Shown: in pieces, positions 13,816 to 26,981 of the stretch | How positions within the stretch are numbered: the first letter of the stretch is position 1 | Layout of the letters: each line of letters begins with the position of its first letter | The notes under the pieces: model-generated | What the model saw: only the letters and a program-made list of their open reading frames with translations | What the model was told of the DNA's origin: nothing | Database searches by the model: none | Assembly (NCBI GenBank): GCA_965153455.1 | Contig: OZ234494.1 | Span: 5,084,001 to 5,148,000, forward strand | Origin: Sphagnum compactum | Taxonomy: Eukaryota > Bryophyta > Sphagnopsida > Sphagnales | Length of the DNA: 64,000 bases | Reading direction: 5' to 3' | Made by a program: the position numbers and the translations under genes

Positions 13816-14029
13816 CCTTGCCCCAAGTTTCAGCCCCCTCCTCTTCCGTCCGGCCCCAACCCAGCAGAGCAGCAAGAGCAGCCACACTCTCTCTGTTGCT
13901 CAAAGCGCATGAGAATCGTGATTGATTGCTCCCCACCACGTCCACACGAGAAGGCCGCCACTTTCCGAAAAGAAAAGAACTCGCTGGGTTCAATCAACAC
14001 CCAATTTCTCAGTTGCACGTAAGAGCACT

Positions 14030-17000
14030 CCAGAGAATCAGATCCAACATGACCTAACCACTTTTAGGGAAGTAGGAGCTCCACGCACAGGAAAGGAAAG
14101 GCGATTCTCCAACAAACACTGCAACAACGTACTACACGAAGCCGAAGAACCCATAACCGGCGGAAGGGACGACCATTATGGTTGGAGAGTAAAGCCATCG
14201 TGGATGATTCATCCACGAGATGGTTATTAGTTAGTTCCTGAAGGATGGCATCAGAATTTTTTTTGACAATTTTTTTTCATTTTTTTTGGGCCATCATGCC
14301 CGTCAGGTATCACAAGGAAAAGACAAATTCGGCATTGAGCTTCACACTCAGTAAAGTCCTTTGGCCCCACGTGAGGTGGAGCCAAGGCCAAATACCCTTC
14401 TTATTCTGGTAAAGCCCACAGCCTCCTCAGGCTTATCCCAACACTTGACACCACCAACAAGGAGGGAGCCAATAGTGTGTGTGTCACCGTGCTGATAGTG
14501 AAGCTAGGTCGCCCATAGGGATTATGAATTCTATATGTAAGTTGGAGCCTTGTTATCCCCCCCCTTCCAAAATCAGGTTCCCAAAATGTTCCACAAGTTC
14601 CCAATGTGTTCTCAATAGCACCTCATTTTTTATCCCATATTGTTTTGCCGTGGTAACTCTTGGTCCAACATGTTTCCACCACCACATGAACACGGTCGTG
14701 TACAAAGAAACCTCAGAAATTTCTTTTGTTTCAACACCAAGCATCAAATTTGAGATAAATAAGGAAGGCCACACATACGTGCATGCACACAAGTAAGTGT
14801 TATTTAATTAATTCAAGCCCACCCAAGAGACAAGGTCTTTGCACACTCAGCGGTGGAGGCCAGGCCAGGCCACTTGGTCTGTAATAAAATGTGTTGGTGG
14901 CCGACCATTGTGTGAGCTGGGCCCAATGCGAAACGTTCCTTCTCCGCCCATCATTCAGGAATTTTCATTCGGTTTGATTCTCATAACCAAGCAAAAACAT
15001 GAATCGACACACGGAACTACAGCCCATTGCCCCCCAGCACCGCTCCCAATATCTGGAACCCTTTAAATAAAAATCATCTTTGTGCAAATGGATCAGAACA
15101 TGATCATTTATTAATTATTTTTAATCAATGCAGGTATGAAGTTCATGTGTTATTAAATTGGATATGTGTGAAATTAAAATTAGGCATGGAACTTGGAAGT
15201 TGTTGACATAAAAGGTACAATTATTTGAGTCAATTCAAGAAGAAACAAACCCCTTTATAATCATGTTGTTGGTGACCCTCCCTTTTTTTGTTTGGTGACA
15301 CTAATGAATTGTGATTCAAATGTGTATAGTCACATTTCATACAAACTCTTACGAGATTGTGACTATATCCAAAAAAATTTGTTACAAAATAGTTTTTAGA
15401 ATAAAAGTGTAAATTGTTTAAATTTCCTTCGTGGCTTATTCTAAGCTCTACTATGCATTATTAGACTTAAAGAAGGTTGTTATTTTTGTATGTTTATTAA
15501 TGTGACAATTTACATTGAGTTTGAGTTTTTTATATATCTTGTCAATTAGTTTTTTTTAATTAAATTTTTTTTGATTTCTTAACAAATCTCACATATCTTT
15601 TACTTGTCTACAATTGAAAGTTGTTATTTACAATTTACAAAACCTTAGTATTTGCCCTAGATTTCTCTCATTATAGTCACATTTACTAGACAAGCTTTAC
15701 AAATCTTTTGTGCTACTAATAAGTGTGATAGTTACTAAAAAGAATGGTTACCAAAAATGTGTGATAGAAACAAGAATGGGATAAAATGGGTGTGATTATA
15801 ATAGGGGTTTATTGTACATTCACTCGTAAAAAAAAATAGTTGTGCAAATTGAACACATTTGTTGGATTTTCAACCAAAGATTATTAACATTAATAAGTTA
15901 TTATTGCTAGTCAACTAGTTGGTACTTTTCATGATGTTTAAATCTTGTCTTAAAGGTCAGTGGTAATAATGATTAGTCCTCAAATCATATTAGTGACTAT
16001 CTACATACCTTGCACAAAGAAATTGCTACTTAAATTAATTAATTAATTATATATATATATATTAAACACATGATTTTTGAATTGCATACATCATTTGAAA
16101 ACCTCTTTCCTTTTTATTTTATTTTTGAAAATGGATTAAACACAAACATTGACATATCATTGAGGACCCAAATTCCAACTTATTGAATTTCAAACTTTAT
16201 GGACAATTGAAAACAAGAAAAGGATTTGTTGGAAATTAGTGGCAATCATGTTTGATTTATAATTTTTATCTACTTCAATAAATAAAAACTTGCCTTCGAA
16301 AAGATGAAATAGTTGATCGATAATGGTAGATTGTAATTGTTTCAAATCTTAATGCTTGGAGTTTTTAATGTTTACTTCCAAGAACTTTAGCTCCCTACAA
16401 CACACATGAGTTTTTTCTTTAAAAACAAAGACAAAAAAACACACACACAAAATGTGTCTTCTTCAAATTGACTCCCTCTAACAAACATTTTGGCTCATTG
16501 TTTTTGGCTCACCATAGCAAAGGATGAGGAAATTCTATTGAGGAGTTAAACCTTGTAGCCCAAAGATGCCCAAATTGTCTTTTAACCACTATATGAGTAG
16601 CTTTTGCATCCTTGCAATACACAAACATACACCAACTTCACTTGGAAAAAGATAATTTGATGCATTGTTGCATTGGCTTCTATTTCAAACCTTTACCACT
16701 TGCTACTACTTTTTTTCCAAATGTGAAAGTTTACAATTTCACTTGACACATTTTTACTTTGGTTTTTGCTTTCAACTTCCATCACTCATTGCTACTTTTT
16801 CTCCCAATGCAAGAGCTCTAAGCTTATTCACAACTTGGCACCAAATTGTTTCAATGAGACTGGGTGCAAAATCTTGTTTTAATCACCATTGTCTAGTAAT
16901 ACATTTCTAATTTTGAATTTCCTTATACGAACTTGAACAACTGGTATGGCTTCATCAAAATCTTCTACTTTAGTTGTTGTGACTTTATAGACATCAACAA

Positions 17001-17208
17001 TTTGAGCTTCTCCCATCTTCAACAATGATTTTGTCATCATCTCTCTTAACTAAGAATAAATTTCTAATAATTTTCCTAATTTCACTTCTATCTTTGAATT
17101 CATCATGAATTATTGTAATTCACTACTTCATTTTTCCATTTGTTCAACATTCATCTTCTGTGGCAACAAATTTCGCTTTGCCATTAGATTGCTTTTCTGA
17201 CAAGTTAA
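14030..17208. other. Upstream region of ZNF593 and AT-rich spacer
   Basis: The part next to 13.8-14.2 kb is GC-richer and should hold the ZNF593 promoter and leader, but no clear TATA box could be fixed. Beyond 15.1 kb the sequence is AT-rich with an (AT)n run near 16048-16062. Open frames at 14479-14796 and 16665-16910 have no recognisable domain and are probably chance. Confidence 0.45.
14568..14660 (+). repeat. TTCCCA-rich dispersed repeat, copy A
   Basis: Repeated GTTCCCA/GTTCCAC words are followed by CAATAGCACCTC, then TATCCCATATTGTTTTGCC, with a C homopolymer just upstream. The same order recurs at 24826-24960, so this is a dispersed family and not a local accident. Confidence 0.6.
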
Positions 17209-20100
17209 TTATTCCTTGTTTAAGGTCATACCCATTTCATCCACTTCACTAGCAATTGGCTTGTCAATACTCCCTGTCAACTTGCCATTAACACCTAGCA
17301 ACTCACTCTTCCTCTTCAACAAATTCAATTCTTTTAATGACACATCTCTTTGCGTCAACATGTAAGCTCCTTTCAACTTGACATGTACGTCACTTCCTTT
17401 GGCTACTTTAGTTGACCTTCTACCATCCTTCATCAAATCGATTTGACGTGTTGAATGCAACAATCCCTTTCTGTTCAACCTTGTTGGTTGAGTAATTAAC
17501 TTGGCCAGTTTCAAATCAAAGGGAACATCCATACACATTTCCAGTGGTCTATGTTTCACTTCTTGTATTCTTCGTAATTCATTAACTACATCCTTATGAA
17601 TCAATTTCTCCTTTTCCCATTTGATTTAACGTCTTTTAATGGGGCTAATTTTTTTCTCTAGAAGTTTTTCAATAGGCAGATCAGCCTCTAGCATCCTTGC
17701 ATTTTGTCCTCTTGTGGTCACACACACATCCACTACTGGCTAGTCCTTTTTGACCATAATCACATTCACTCCAACTTTCAATTTGGAGTTCTTTTCCTCT
17801 TCTTCAATAATTTTCTTTCATACAGACAATCGTTTTTTACATGACCTTATGATAGTAATAACATTTGACACTATTTTGTCGAAATCTAGGATTTTGATTA
17901 TATCCTTGTTAGCTATATTGGTTATTCCAATTTGACTAATTATTATTTTGTCAATTATGGCCATTGGGTCTTGCATTATATTGTTGATTGTTATATTGAT
18001 TTTGATGATTTGGTACACTATAATTTGACAACCATTTTTGTACTTGTATAATTGGTATCTTTGCTTGTACTACATGCACTGGTATAATTTCTCTTGAGGG
18101 GCAACTCCCACTCACTGCTTTACTAATACACTGATCTATATTATGATCACTAGCCTTGCAGATTCGATATAATTTCATTAATAGTCTGCATTCCTTTGTG
18201 AAATGACCTTCATTAAAACAATTTTAACAATTCACACCTTCCTTTATTGTGTCAATATTCATTTTCTTAAATTTCTTTTTAGTTTTCTTTTTGTAATGCT
18301 CATCTTCATCATCATTATCTTTGTCACAACCCCACTTTGTCCAAGTGTGGGGGTGAAGCCCAACACTTGGAAAAGTTGGAGGTTTGGAGTCCTCCGGGAC
18401 TCCCGAATGTTTAGAGTTCGACAGCAAGGCCCAAAACACCTCGCATTGGGGTGTTCTTGGTGTCATTGGAAAGGTCTTGAAACTTAAATATCGAAAATGG
18501 CATCGCATTGATCATTTGGGCTTCTGCAGCCCAAGTTATGGGCAAAAGAAGGGCCGGGAGTCAAACTGACAGTTTGACTCCCGACCACTAAAAGTCGGGA
18601 ATCGACCTCTTCCCGACATCTGATTTGAAAGTGCGACATGGCGTTGGAAAGATCTCGACGAGGGCTACAACTTTGGTTCAGACCTCGTTGCGATCGGACT
18701 CTGTAGTCGGGAGTTATGGCTGTTCAAAGTTCCGGGAGTCTAGCCGGGACAATTTCGGGACTCCATTTCAAGAGTCCCAACAAAATGTGCCATTTGGATG
18801 TAGCCTCCACGGTGAGCTGCAAAGATAATTATATGGGGGAAGGTGGTGGCTTCCCCCGAGTCCGGACCGTGGTGAGTCTCGTGCGTCCAAGTGCCCGTGG
18901 CTTGTCCCAACACCAACGGGTGTTCCGAATGCTAAACTAACCTCGTGTGGTTGGTTTTTGGATGCAGATTCAAGCTTGATAATCTAGTCCCTCTTCCTAG
19001 TCTAATCCCTGGGCTCCCAACTCGACCCTTTACCCCTTTCTAGAGTTGGAAGTCGGGAGCGTGCCCTTTGGTCCCAACTTTCCGCAACCTCACATTGGTG
19101 AACCCTCAAGTGGGTTCACCCCGGGACCAAGGAGCGCGTCAATCTTCATATTCGTCACTGTTAGAATTATTTGGACAATATCTTGCCATATTCTTTTGTT
19201 TCATAGGTAGTTCTTCTTCTCCCAAAATTGAAGATTCAACCATTTATGTTAATGTTCTTCTTAGCATACTGATGATAACCATCTTCATTTTATTTTGTAG
19301 GCTTTTTTTAAAGGCTTTTCTCAAGTAAATATTGTTCGATTATTGAAGAATTATCGCACAAAGTTGGAGCAACAGATCATAATAATCCTCCATCGACTCA
19401 TATTTATTTTGTTTTGCATATCATAAAATAACAATTGCTTGCCCTTCACTTCTTATTTCACTAAATCGAGTTGTAAAGGCACGTTTGAACCTCTACCCAT
19501 GTCGTTGTTGGATGAGCAGTTTCATATTTTCCAAACCGGTCGACAATTCTTCCCTTCAAGGAATTTGGAAAATATTGTAATTTGTGCTGGTCTATATCTT
19601 TTTCATTAGTTACACATACCTTCGTCAACTGTCAAATGTGTAAAACCAAATCTCCATTATCATGATATTTAGGTAATTGTATTCACAACGCATTTGTAGG
19701 GGGTACCGCCATGATGGGTGGAACGTTCATTATTGATGCCGCAATAATGGTGGTAATTTTAGAGAAACATCAATCTTGATGCGTTCAGGGTTCTAAAGAA
19801 ATAGTTTGAATAATTCTCTTCTAGAAACTTTGTTAACAATGATACTATTGATGGCTTCTTCTGTTGCATCCTCTTTCAATTATTTTTTTAATATACACAG
19901 CCATCCCTTTTCTATGATCCAATCGAACATTTCAAAAACATTAATTGTAGCCTATGGGGTTCTCAGCGATGCATTAACATTTCCTTCATCATCTTCTTCT
20001 TACGCTTCGTTTGGTGTTCCAGTTTCGGCAGATTGTTGAATGTTTTCACTAGGTGAACCATTTGTTTTTTTAGTCGTTGTCTGCATAATCGTCATTTTTA
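17209..20100 (-). pseudogene. Decayed LTR-retrotransposon gag region
   Basis: Fragmented minus-strand frames. From about 19700 down to 19150 they read as a Retrotrans_gag-like segment (RFKRAFTTRFSEIRSEGQ, then YAKQNKYESMEDYYD). Next come an acidic/lysine-rich linker and two CCHC zinc knuckles around 18120-18230 (CFNEGHFTKEC with a stop inside the first Cys pair, then CKASDHNIDQC). The linker is interrupted at 18321/19142 by a solo LTR; removing the insert and one TSD copy restores a continuous frame across the junction. The 131-codon open frame at 17209-17604 lies in the downstream part and has no domain I recognise. Many stops show it is inactive. No LTRs of its own were found. The Ty3-type assignment is likely but not proven. 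Confidence 0.65.
18322..19141. mobile_element. Solo LTR, 820 bp, TSD ATCTT
   Basis: The segment begins TGTCACAACC and ends GCGCGTCA, so it has TG...CA ends. It is flanked by an exact 5-bp direct repeat ATCTT (18317-18321 and 19142-19146). It is GC-richer than its surroundings and has no coding capacity. The left and right flanks join into a continuous gag-like reading frame. This is what recombination between two LTRs of an inserted element leaves behind. Orientation was not established. It contains a hairpin of two 14-bp arms (18555-18568 and 18570-18583) and a second of two 7-bp arms (18594-18600 and 18611-18617). Confidence 0.88.
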
Positions 20101-22960
20101 TTTATTTTTCAATATAATCAAGTACCTGATAACTAGTAGAAGGACTAAAAATAATTATCAACCCCTTCCATTTATAAAATTTCTTTGCCTGAACAATTAT
20201 TTCTTTGATTTCTTTGTTTGAACAACTATTTTTTTTGTTTCTTCATGATTCTGCCTTCTCCATTCTCTTAGTCTATTTTGTTTTTCTCCTTTTCTACTTT
20301 TATCCGTCATAGGTTCATAAATTATTTTGTTTTTTGATTACTAACATGTTCTCTTTCTTTTTTTTCAATTTTTCTTATATGGATCTGGAATCATCATTGT
20401 GGACCAAAATTCTTTTGACTCAATTTCTTCTAAACAATAGTCCTCATTTCTTCTTAATCTCATTGTATACTCAAACCCTAAAAATTTAGGTGTCCATAAC
20501 AAATCACATGGTATCCATTTATCTACCAAAACATTAATATTTGGTTTTGTAAATTCTCTTGTGTCATGAAATTTAATAATGTGATAGGTTGCAATAACTT
20601 TTTAAATTGGAATTAACGTCAGTAAACACATTTTTACTAGTAGCCATCTCCGATATTTGTTAATTATGTGGTATCAATTATCAATGTTTGTAGTTATATA
20701 CACCACACTTTCGTTTCCCCATGTAGTTTCTTGATTATCAATTTTTGGACATCTCAGGTAGTGTTTTAAAATTTTCAACAAATGTTCCCCATTTATCAAG
20801 TTATGGATTTCTTCTTGGTGTATACGAGTAATATAGAAAATTCCAACCATATCTAATGTGAATTCATAATCTTTCTTTCCCTTCATCAATTGTTATAGTT
20901 TCTTTGAACTATTCATAGTTCCCTCTTTTAACAGCCATCACACTCTACCATCTCTCATGCCATCCTTGATATACATTGTTGTAGTAATCAAAGAAAATAA
21001 TGGACTTAGCCATATCTTGTTCATAGTAGGTGAACAAATTAGGAAAAGTTATGACATGCTCAAAACCCATAATAATCATTTTATTTAATCTATTTTCTTC
21101 TTTTCCCACTTTATATACTTCTAACAATTTTGTAAATCCACAAGGTAAAATTATATAGAATACATGGATTAGACAAAATCCCAAATCTAACTCGTCTACT
21201 TCAACTTTTCCTTCTTCATCTTCCATTAATTTGATTGCACAAGGAAGGATTACATAACCTTTTTCTTCAATTTCTCCAACAACAATTTGATTTAAATCCC
21301 TAACATAGTTGCCAAATGTTATTGATACATTTTGTACCACTCTAGATTCTTATCCTACTCTATTAATATAAATACCATGTAAAAAATATTAATTATGACA
21401 TTTGAATTATTGTTGAAAAATTCCTTATTAATGTTGAAGAACTACATTTACCAATATGCCATTATTGAATTGAAATTATCAACAACAATTGGAAAAATAT
21501 TCAAGCTTCAATAAATCATAAAACACACATGCCAAGCTTCTCTCACAGAGTAGTCTTTTCATTCGAAAACACCACTATCATTGTTCAAAATAATCTTCCT
21601 TCAAAGTTTCATGTGGTTGCCTACTTCTATATTGACATGCCCTTTGGCAGTTCCAAGAAGTAGTTGTAACTACTTTTGTGTCATATCGTTATGTAGTTAT
21701 GATAGTTTGTCTATCATATCGACACAATAAGCTTAACTTGTGTCAACCTACTACGTTTTGACACGAAGGGACTTGCAAGGACTCTATATAGTATTCTTAT
21801 TCTACTGCCATGCCTAAGTATCTCCCTTACAATATGCATATAGGGCATGTCAATACATCACTATTACATTAAATATACCACAATACAAATATAGTATCAT
21901 TCCTTGAATGTTATTGATTATTGAAAACCAAAATGAAAAGGTAATGAAATTATTCATGATCTATAACTTAACAATGTTTGAATTGAAGCAAGATTATCAT
22001 TTAACAACCTCACAAAATCCCTTGAAACATTAAAGCTCTATGAAAACCCTAGTCATTAAGAAATTAGAGACAATTGAGATATTTTTATTAGATAACAACA
22101 TGATAGGATTAAAATATTTCCAATGCAAAAGGACACAAAAAATAATGTTCAAGCCTAAAATCAATGAAAAACATTTAATTATTTTAATTTCAAACCCAAG
22201 AAACAAACAATGGTACAAATCAATATGAATCCATGTCTAAAGGCAAATTCATCTAATTTTGAAGGTCTTTCTTTCCAAACATTTGTAGATAGTTAAAGAA
22301 TAGCATAATAATGAAGGGGAAAAACAACAACCTTCCTCCAAATAATCTCTCTAAATAATGAAAGACATTAAACACCCCCCATCAAATTTTGCCTATTTTT
22401 GAAGCAATGTGGTTTTACATTATTTTGTTCATTTTGCACCCCGTTTTAAAGTTTAAAACATGCTTGAGAAAGTTTTTAATGATGTTTAAATGTTCTATCA
22501 TCATCACCCTCACAATGATTTGAACCAAGAATTAAAAAAAAAATCAATGAAAATACCCACCACTAGGCTACTTTCCAACTTTGAGTAGAACATGAAACGA
22601 AAACTAGTTCATTTCACTATTGTTCAGGTTTAGGGTTTAGTCAACTTTTATGCATGTTCACTATTGTTCAGGTGGCCTACATTCGTATACTGAAAGCACT
22701 TGAATTTTCTTGTGGATTATGGAAATAGGCAACAAGTGAGAGGACATTAGTTACCAGACATAACCAGTTCAGAGGTTTGAAAGTGATCCCATAACCCTCA
22801 TGTGAGTGGATGAAAAGTTTAATAATCTTCTTGTAGACGGACCAAAAAAACATATAACCCTCTTCTCCGTGTACAAAATCCCATAATCATTCTCTGTCCA
22901 GATAATTATGTATGCAAGACAAAAAAGAAGAGGGAGAGTTTATGTATGCATCATGAGAGA
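20101..22960. other. AT-rich region with unrecognised minus-strand frames
   Basis: Two minus-strand open frames, 21340-20945 (131 codons) and 20889-20674 (71 codons), lie directly upstream of the decayed gag and in the same orientation. They could be the eroded N-terminal part of the same element or an independent relic. I recognise no domain in either. The remainder is AT-rich without identifiable features. Confidence 0.35.
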
Positions 22961-22969
22961 TGAGGGAAG

Positions 22970-23075
22970 GGCCAATCAGAAGCTTGAAAAGCTCTGAACA
23001 GAAGGTTATGGTAACCTGAGTTACCATCATAAATACCCTTGCATTTGGAGGGGCTGTATTTTCACCCAAGAAAAA
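22970..23075 (+). promoter_or_regulatory. Promoter-like cluster without an identified gene
   Basis: GCCAATCAG (22971-22979, CCAAT-box-like), then CATAAATACC (about 23028-23037, TATA-like), then AAACCCTAAA shortly after, at promoter-like spacing. The short frame that follows (from 23039) has no recognisable domain. It could drive a non-coding transcript or be chance. Confidence 0.25.
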
Positions 23076-24825
23076 ACCCTAAAGTCTGTCTCTCCCCTGG
23101 CTCTGGTTTGTTCTGGTTCTGTTTAAAAAAAATAAATGCAATGGTCTTGTGCCAGTGGTTCCCAAAAAAAAAAAACAAGAAAACTCTAAAGACATTTTAT
23201 GTGCTTTTGGCACAAACAAAAAAGAAAATATTTATTTGGAACACTAAAATATTGCATACTAGAATTGTCATTGCCCGATAGAGCTATCACACGGACCACT
23301 AGCATCTCTAGCATTTCACTCATTTGTTGGCCTTGCCTACCAAATGTAAGAATATTGTGTTTAGATTCATTATAGAGTATAGTAGCCTAATGGATTTTGG
23401 CCCCTAGATAATAATAGGTCTATTTACATATGAGGATTTTTGAAAGATGATATTTTGGCTTGTGTTGAAACTTGAGATTAGTTAGCGAGTTATGATATCT
23501 TGAAGGATTTTGGTTTCTTTCAGAGGATTTCCATAATTCTTCATTTGCCTTGAGATACGTTTTGGCAAGGCCACGTGTGACACACCCTTTGTTTTGTTTT
23601 GTTTTGGGTTTTTTTTGGACTGGGCAGCCTACTCATTGAGCTGAGAACAGTATTTTAAACACATTGCACACACACAAAATATGGACACATTTTGTGCTCG
23701 CTTCAAACTAGGAGCTTTCTACTACTAGCCACTAAAATTTGTTCAGAGTTGAAAACTTAAATTTCTTTTTGTTCATATGTGGCCCTTCTTCTGGAGATGT
23801 ACACCATGGTGGACCCTCTAGATGATACATTTCTCGACTTTATTTAATAATGGACAAACCGCATTCATTCCTTCCTATGGGTTTGCAAAAGGGAACCACC
23901 TTGCATAGCAATCTTTCTAGTAGAGGAGTTTGTAGTTGCATTTTAGTAATAAAGGGTGGGTGTCACATGTGGGGGGAACCACATGAAATTGGACAAGAAG
24001 CATATACCTTGGGAAACTAAGTGAACAACCCCTATTATTAATTATCAAGGAGCATGTGACAATCGACCCCCAAAGACCACCAAAATAATCCCTATATGGT
24101 AGTTTTTCTCTCCAAAAATTGGAATGTTTGTTCCTCTTTCTTTTCACACGAAACCCCAATCACGAGGAATGAAAAAACCAGCCAGGGTGAACAAGCCACC
24201 CGCAGTTGGTACCCCAACCTTTTTTAGTGAGGCCTCGTAGTGGCCATATTAAGCTCACAAAATGTTAGATTTGAACCCACAAACCATAGTTTAGTCAACG
24301 CATGGGATATTTGTAATATTTAGAAATAATTGAAGTGGAATTTGGGATTTTTTACCATGGTACAAACGTGGTTGCAGGTTCGCCCACGGCAGAAAACCCC
24401 TATTTAAAGTTTTAAAAAACCAAAAGAAATGTTTTGAATAGATTGAAGCACTGGATGATGTCAATGCCAATGAAATGCATGAACAAAGACTGGTACGTTG
24501 TACCATGGTTTTTAAAAAAGAAAGCCTAAATTTGTTTTTGTTGCTTTCTCAACTTTAGAAACCCCCCCCCCCCCCAATCCTTAGAAATAAATCAGGATTC
24601 TCAGAGTCCAAATTCAATATTTCCTGAGTTAAACATAGCCAATATGTACCCCCAAGTTATAATGGGGGTATTAGCCTAGGCCAAAAATGGTGATTAACAG
24701 TTTTGGAAATAGAAATCTCATGCAGCCAATGTGAAGGCTCAGCATGCACTCAAAAGTGCATTAGTTTTTTTCTTTTTAGTCTTGGGGGGTGGGGGGGGGA
24801 GAGGAGGAGGGACTAAAATAAAATT

Positions 24826-24960
24826 CCATTGTTCCCAACATGTTCCTTTCAAGTTCCCAATGGGTTCCCATCAGGTTCTCTAAGTGTTCCTAAGGTTCCC
24901 AATGTTCTTCCCAAGGGTGTTCCCAATAGCACCTCGCTTTAATCCCATATGTTTTGCCCA
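24826..24960 (+). repeat. TTCCCA-rich dispersed repeat, copy B
   Basis: At least seven TTCCC/TTCCT words occur at irregular 10-20 bp spacing, then CAATAGCACCTCGC and ATCCCATATGTTTTGCCC. This is the same module order as at 14568-14660. Confidence 0.6.
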
Positions 24961-26103
24961 AAGTCCTCCCCTTCTCACCTCTATATAGGTGGGCCAAAGG
25001 CGGAGGCACTCAATCTTTCTTTGGAGAGCCTTCATGCGTCCAACTTTTCTTTTGCGATGGGCCAATCAAATTGGCTCATTGCAAAAAAACAAAAAGTTGA
25101 ACTTGTGAGGCACCCCAAACTATTTTATATGAAACAGAATAAGTACACCCAGTTTATAATAGGTAGGCCTAACTCAAGAAGGTGAAATTATTGTTGACGT
25201 TGGAATTTGGGGGCCTGTAGCCGCTTGGCTAATTTATCTACGAATGCCAAAGTGAAAATAAATAAATAAATTTAAGCTTGGCTAATTTTAGTTCTCCCAC
25301 GACTTTTGATTTGGCCAGACTAGCTAGCGCCTGACTTAACTTGGCCCGACTAATTGGGCCGTCCTTTGTGCCGTTCTCTGCGCCGTGTTCCCCGGTCGAT
25401 AAAGTTCCCTGACACCAAAAAATTCGGATAATTCTTTTCTACAAATCGGAGACACACACGTTCTAAAGACGTCACAGATGTCCCTTGTTCATCACTTTCC
25501 TTTCGTTCATGAACACGACAATTGGTAGCGTTAATTATGACCCACCCCCCCAACCCCCCGCGTCATTTGCAGAATAAAAAAGTGAAAGCGCTGTTGAGAT
25601 TCCATTTTAGATATGATTCCCCTGACTTCAGAGACGCACGATCCACGGTTCACATCCCGAGACTGATTTCATCGGACGGTTGAGGATTGAAACCCCTCCC
25701 TCTTATTCCATTCTCTGATGCGTGCAAACTAGATACCCTAAAGTTGTTCCACACTTGTTGGCATCAACGAACGGTTGAGATGTTGTGGCGGAACTTCTCA
25801 CGGCTGAAATGTCACACCGGCCTGCCTGCAGGGTTTCGCTTCTTTTGACGGCCCGGATTCGCAAAATGATGTCAGCAATCGACGGCTTCGATTCCCATTT
25901 GGGTTCTTCCTGCCGTGCTCTGATCTGATTGGGCGAAAGCTGCCGGTATCCATTTTTTCTTCTTATCCCAAGTACACTGCGGACCGGCGGAGCGGGTCTC
26001 GTGACCTCACCACCTTCGTGGCGTGGCTAATTATAGGGCCCCACTTTTGTGGCTTTTTAAGCTGTTGGATTTGAAGTGTAGGGTAAAAAGTAAAAAGCCC
26101 CAG

Positions 26104-26200
26104 GCCCTCTTGGCAGCGGGCTTTTTACCGGGGTAAGGGCCTACCCAAGGTGGAGCCCAGAGCAGGTTCAAATCCGGTAAAAGCCCGTTGCCAAGAGGGC
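26104..26200. repeat. 28-bp imperfect inverted repeat
   Basis: The left arm 26104-26131 (GCCCTCTTGGCAGCGGGCTT and on) is complementary to the right arm 26174-26200, with one mismatch and one extra T. The 42-nt loop contains GGTTCAAATCC. It would fold as a strong hairpin. It may be a small foldback element. Confidence 0.85.
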
Positions 26201-26981
26201 TTCAGCCAGCATAAAGGCCTGCTCGAAATTTTTGTTTTTATTTTTCCCTATGATACTCAATGGGTGGGTTATGATACTCGATGAGTACCCACCAGGTTTC
26301 ATGGGAAAAAATGTGGGGGGGGGAAGCAAGCCTAATGCCCGCCCACCCACAAGAGTGTGGGCATTTCGGAAAACATAGTGCCAATGTCTTATTAGGTAGT
26401 TGTTTTATGGGATGTTTTTGAGTCTTGACATGCAAACGAAAACTTTGTCATGCTAGAGATATTTGTGGGTGTGCATAATATTATTATAACACTTTGCACC
26501 TCAAGATATTTGACTAGTTAGGTTGGCACACCATAAGTCAGATTAATGTAAAAATCTTGGGAAGGGGTAACAAATGTGTAACAACTTTTAGGATCCTATG
26601 CCTATGCGGAGACTAAATACAGTGTGCATTCTTGTTCCTACTTTCAACATTTGCACCATCAAATTTCTTTTCATTAAACTAATGCTAAACAAAGATATGG
26701 TCAAATTAAAAATGATATGGAAAGCCTTTTAAATTGTAGGTAAATTGTGAAGGTGGGAGTTTGATTTCTCATTTACAAACCCAAGTGTGATGACAATTGT
26801 GAAAACACATTGACAAAAATCTTGTTCATGTAATGTTTTGAGAAAATGATTTCCATTGGTTTCAAGTTTCAATTAGTGTTGGGCAATTATCACAAAAGCC
26901 TCTAATCGTTCCTCTGGTTTCACTATGAAAATTTATGTGTATGAAATTGTATAATACCCAAGTTAATAATTGATCCAAAGT

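Noticed and set aside
17209-17604. 131-codon minus-strand frame as a host gene
   Set aside because: It lies within the decayed gag element and has no known domain or splice context.
20945-21340. 131-codon minus-strand frame as a functional gene
   Set aside because: No recognised domain, and it lies next to an eroded retrotransposon in the same orientation; more likely a relic.
22970-23281. Small protein or snoRNA gene after the promoter-like cluster
   Set aside because: No C/D or H/ACA boxes in proper arrangement and no recognisable protein; kept only as a weak promoter-like note.
24258-24280. B-box-like GGGTTCAAATCTA on the minus strand
   Set aside because: No A-box upstream and no poly-A or T tail to suggest a SINE.
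26168-26190. tRNA gene or tRNA-derived SINE because of GGTTCAAATCC
   Set aside because: No matching A-box at the right distance and no cloverleaf; the motif is in the loop of an inverted repeat.
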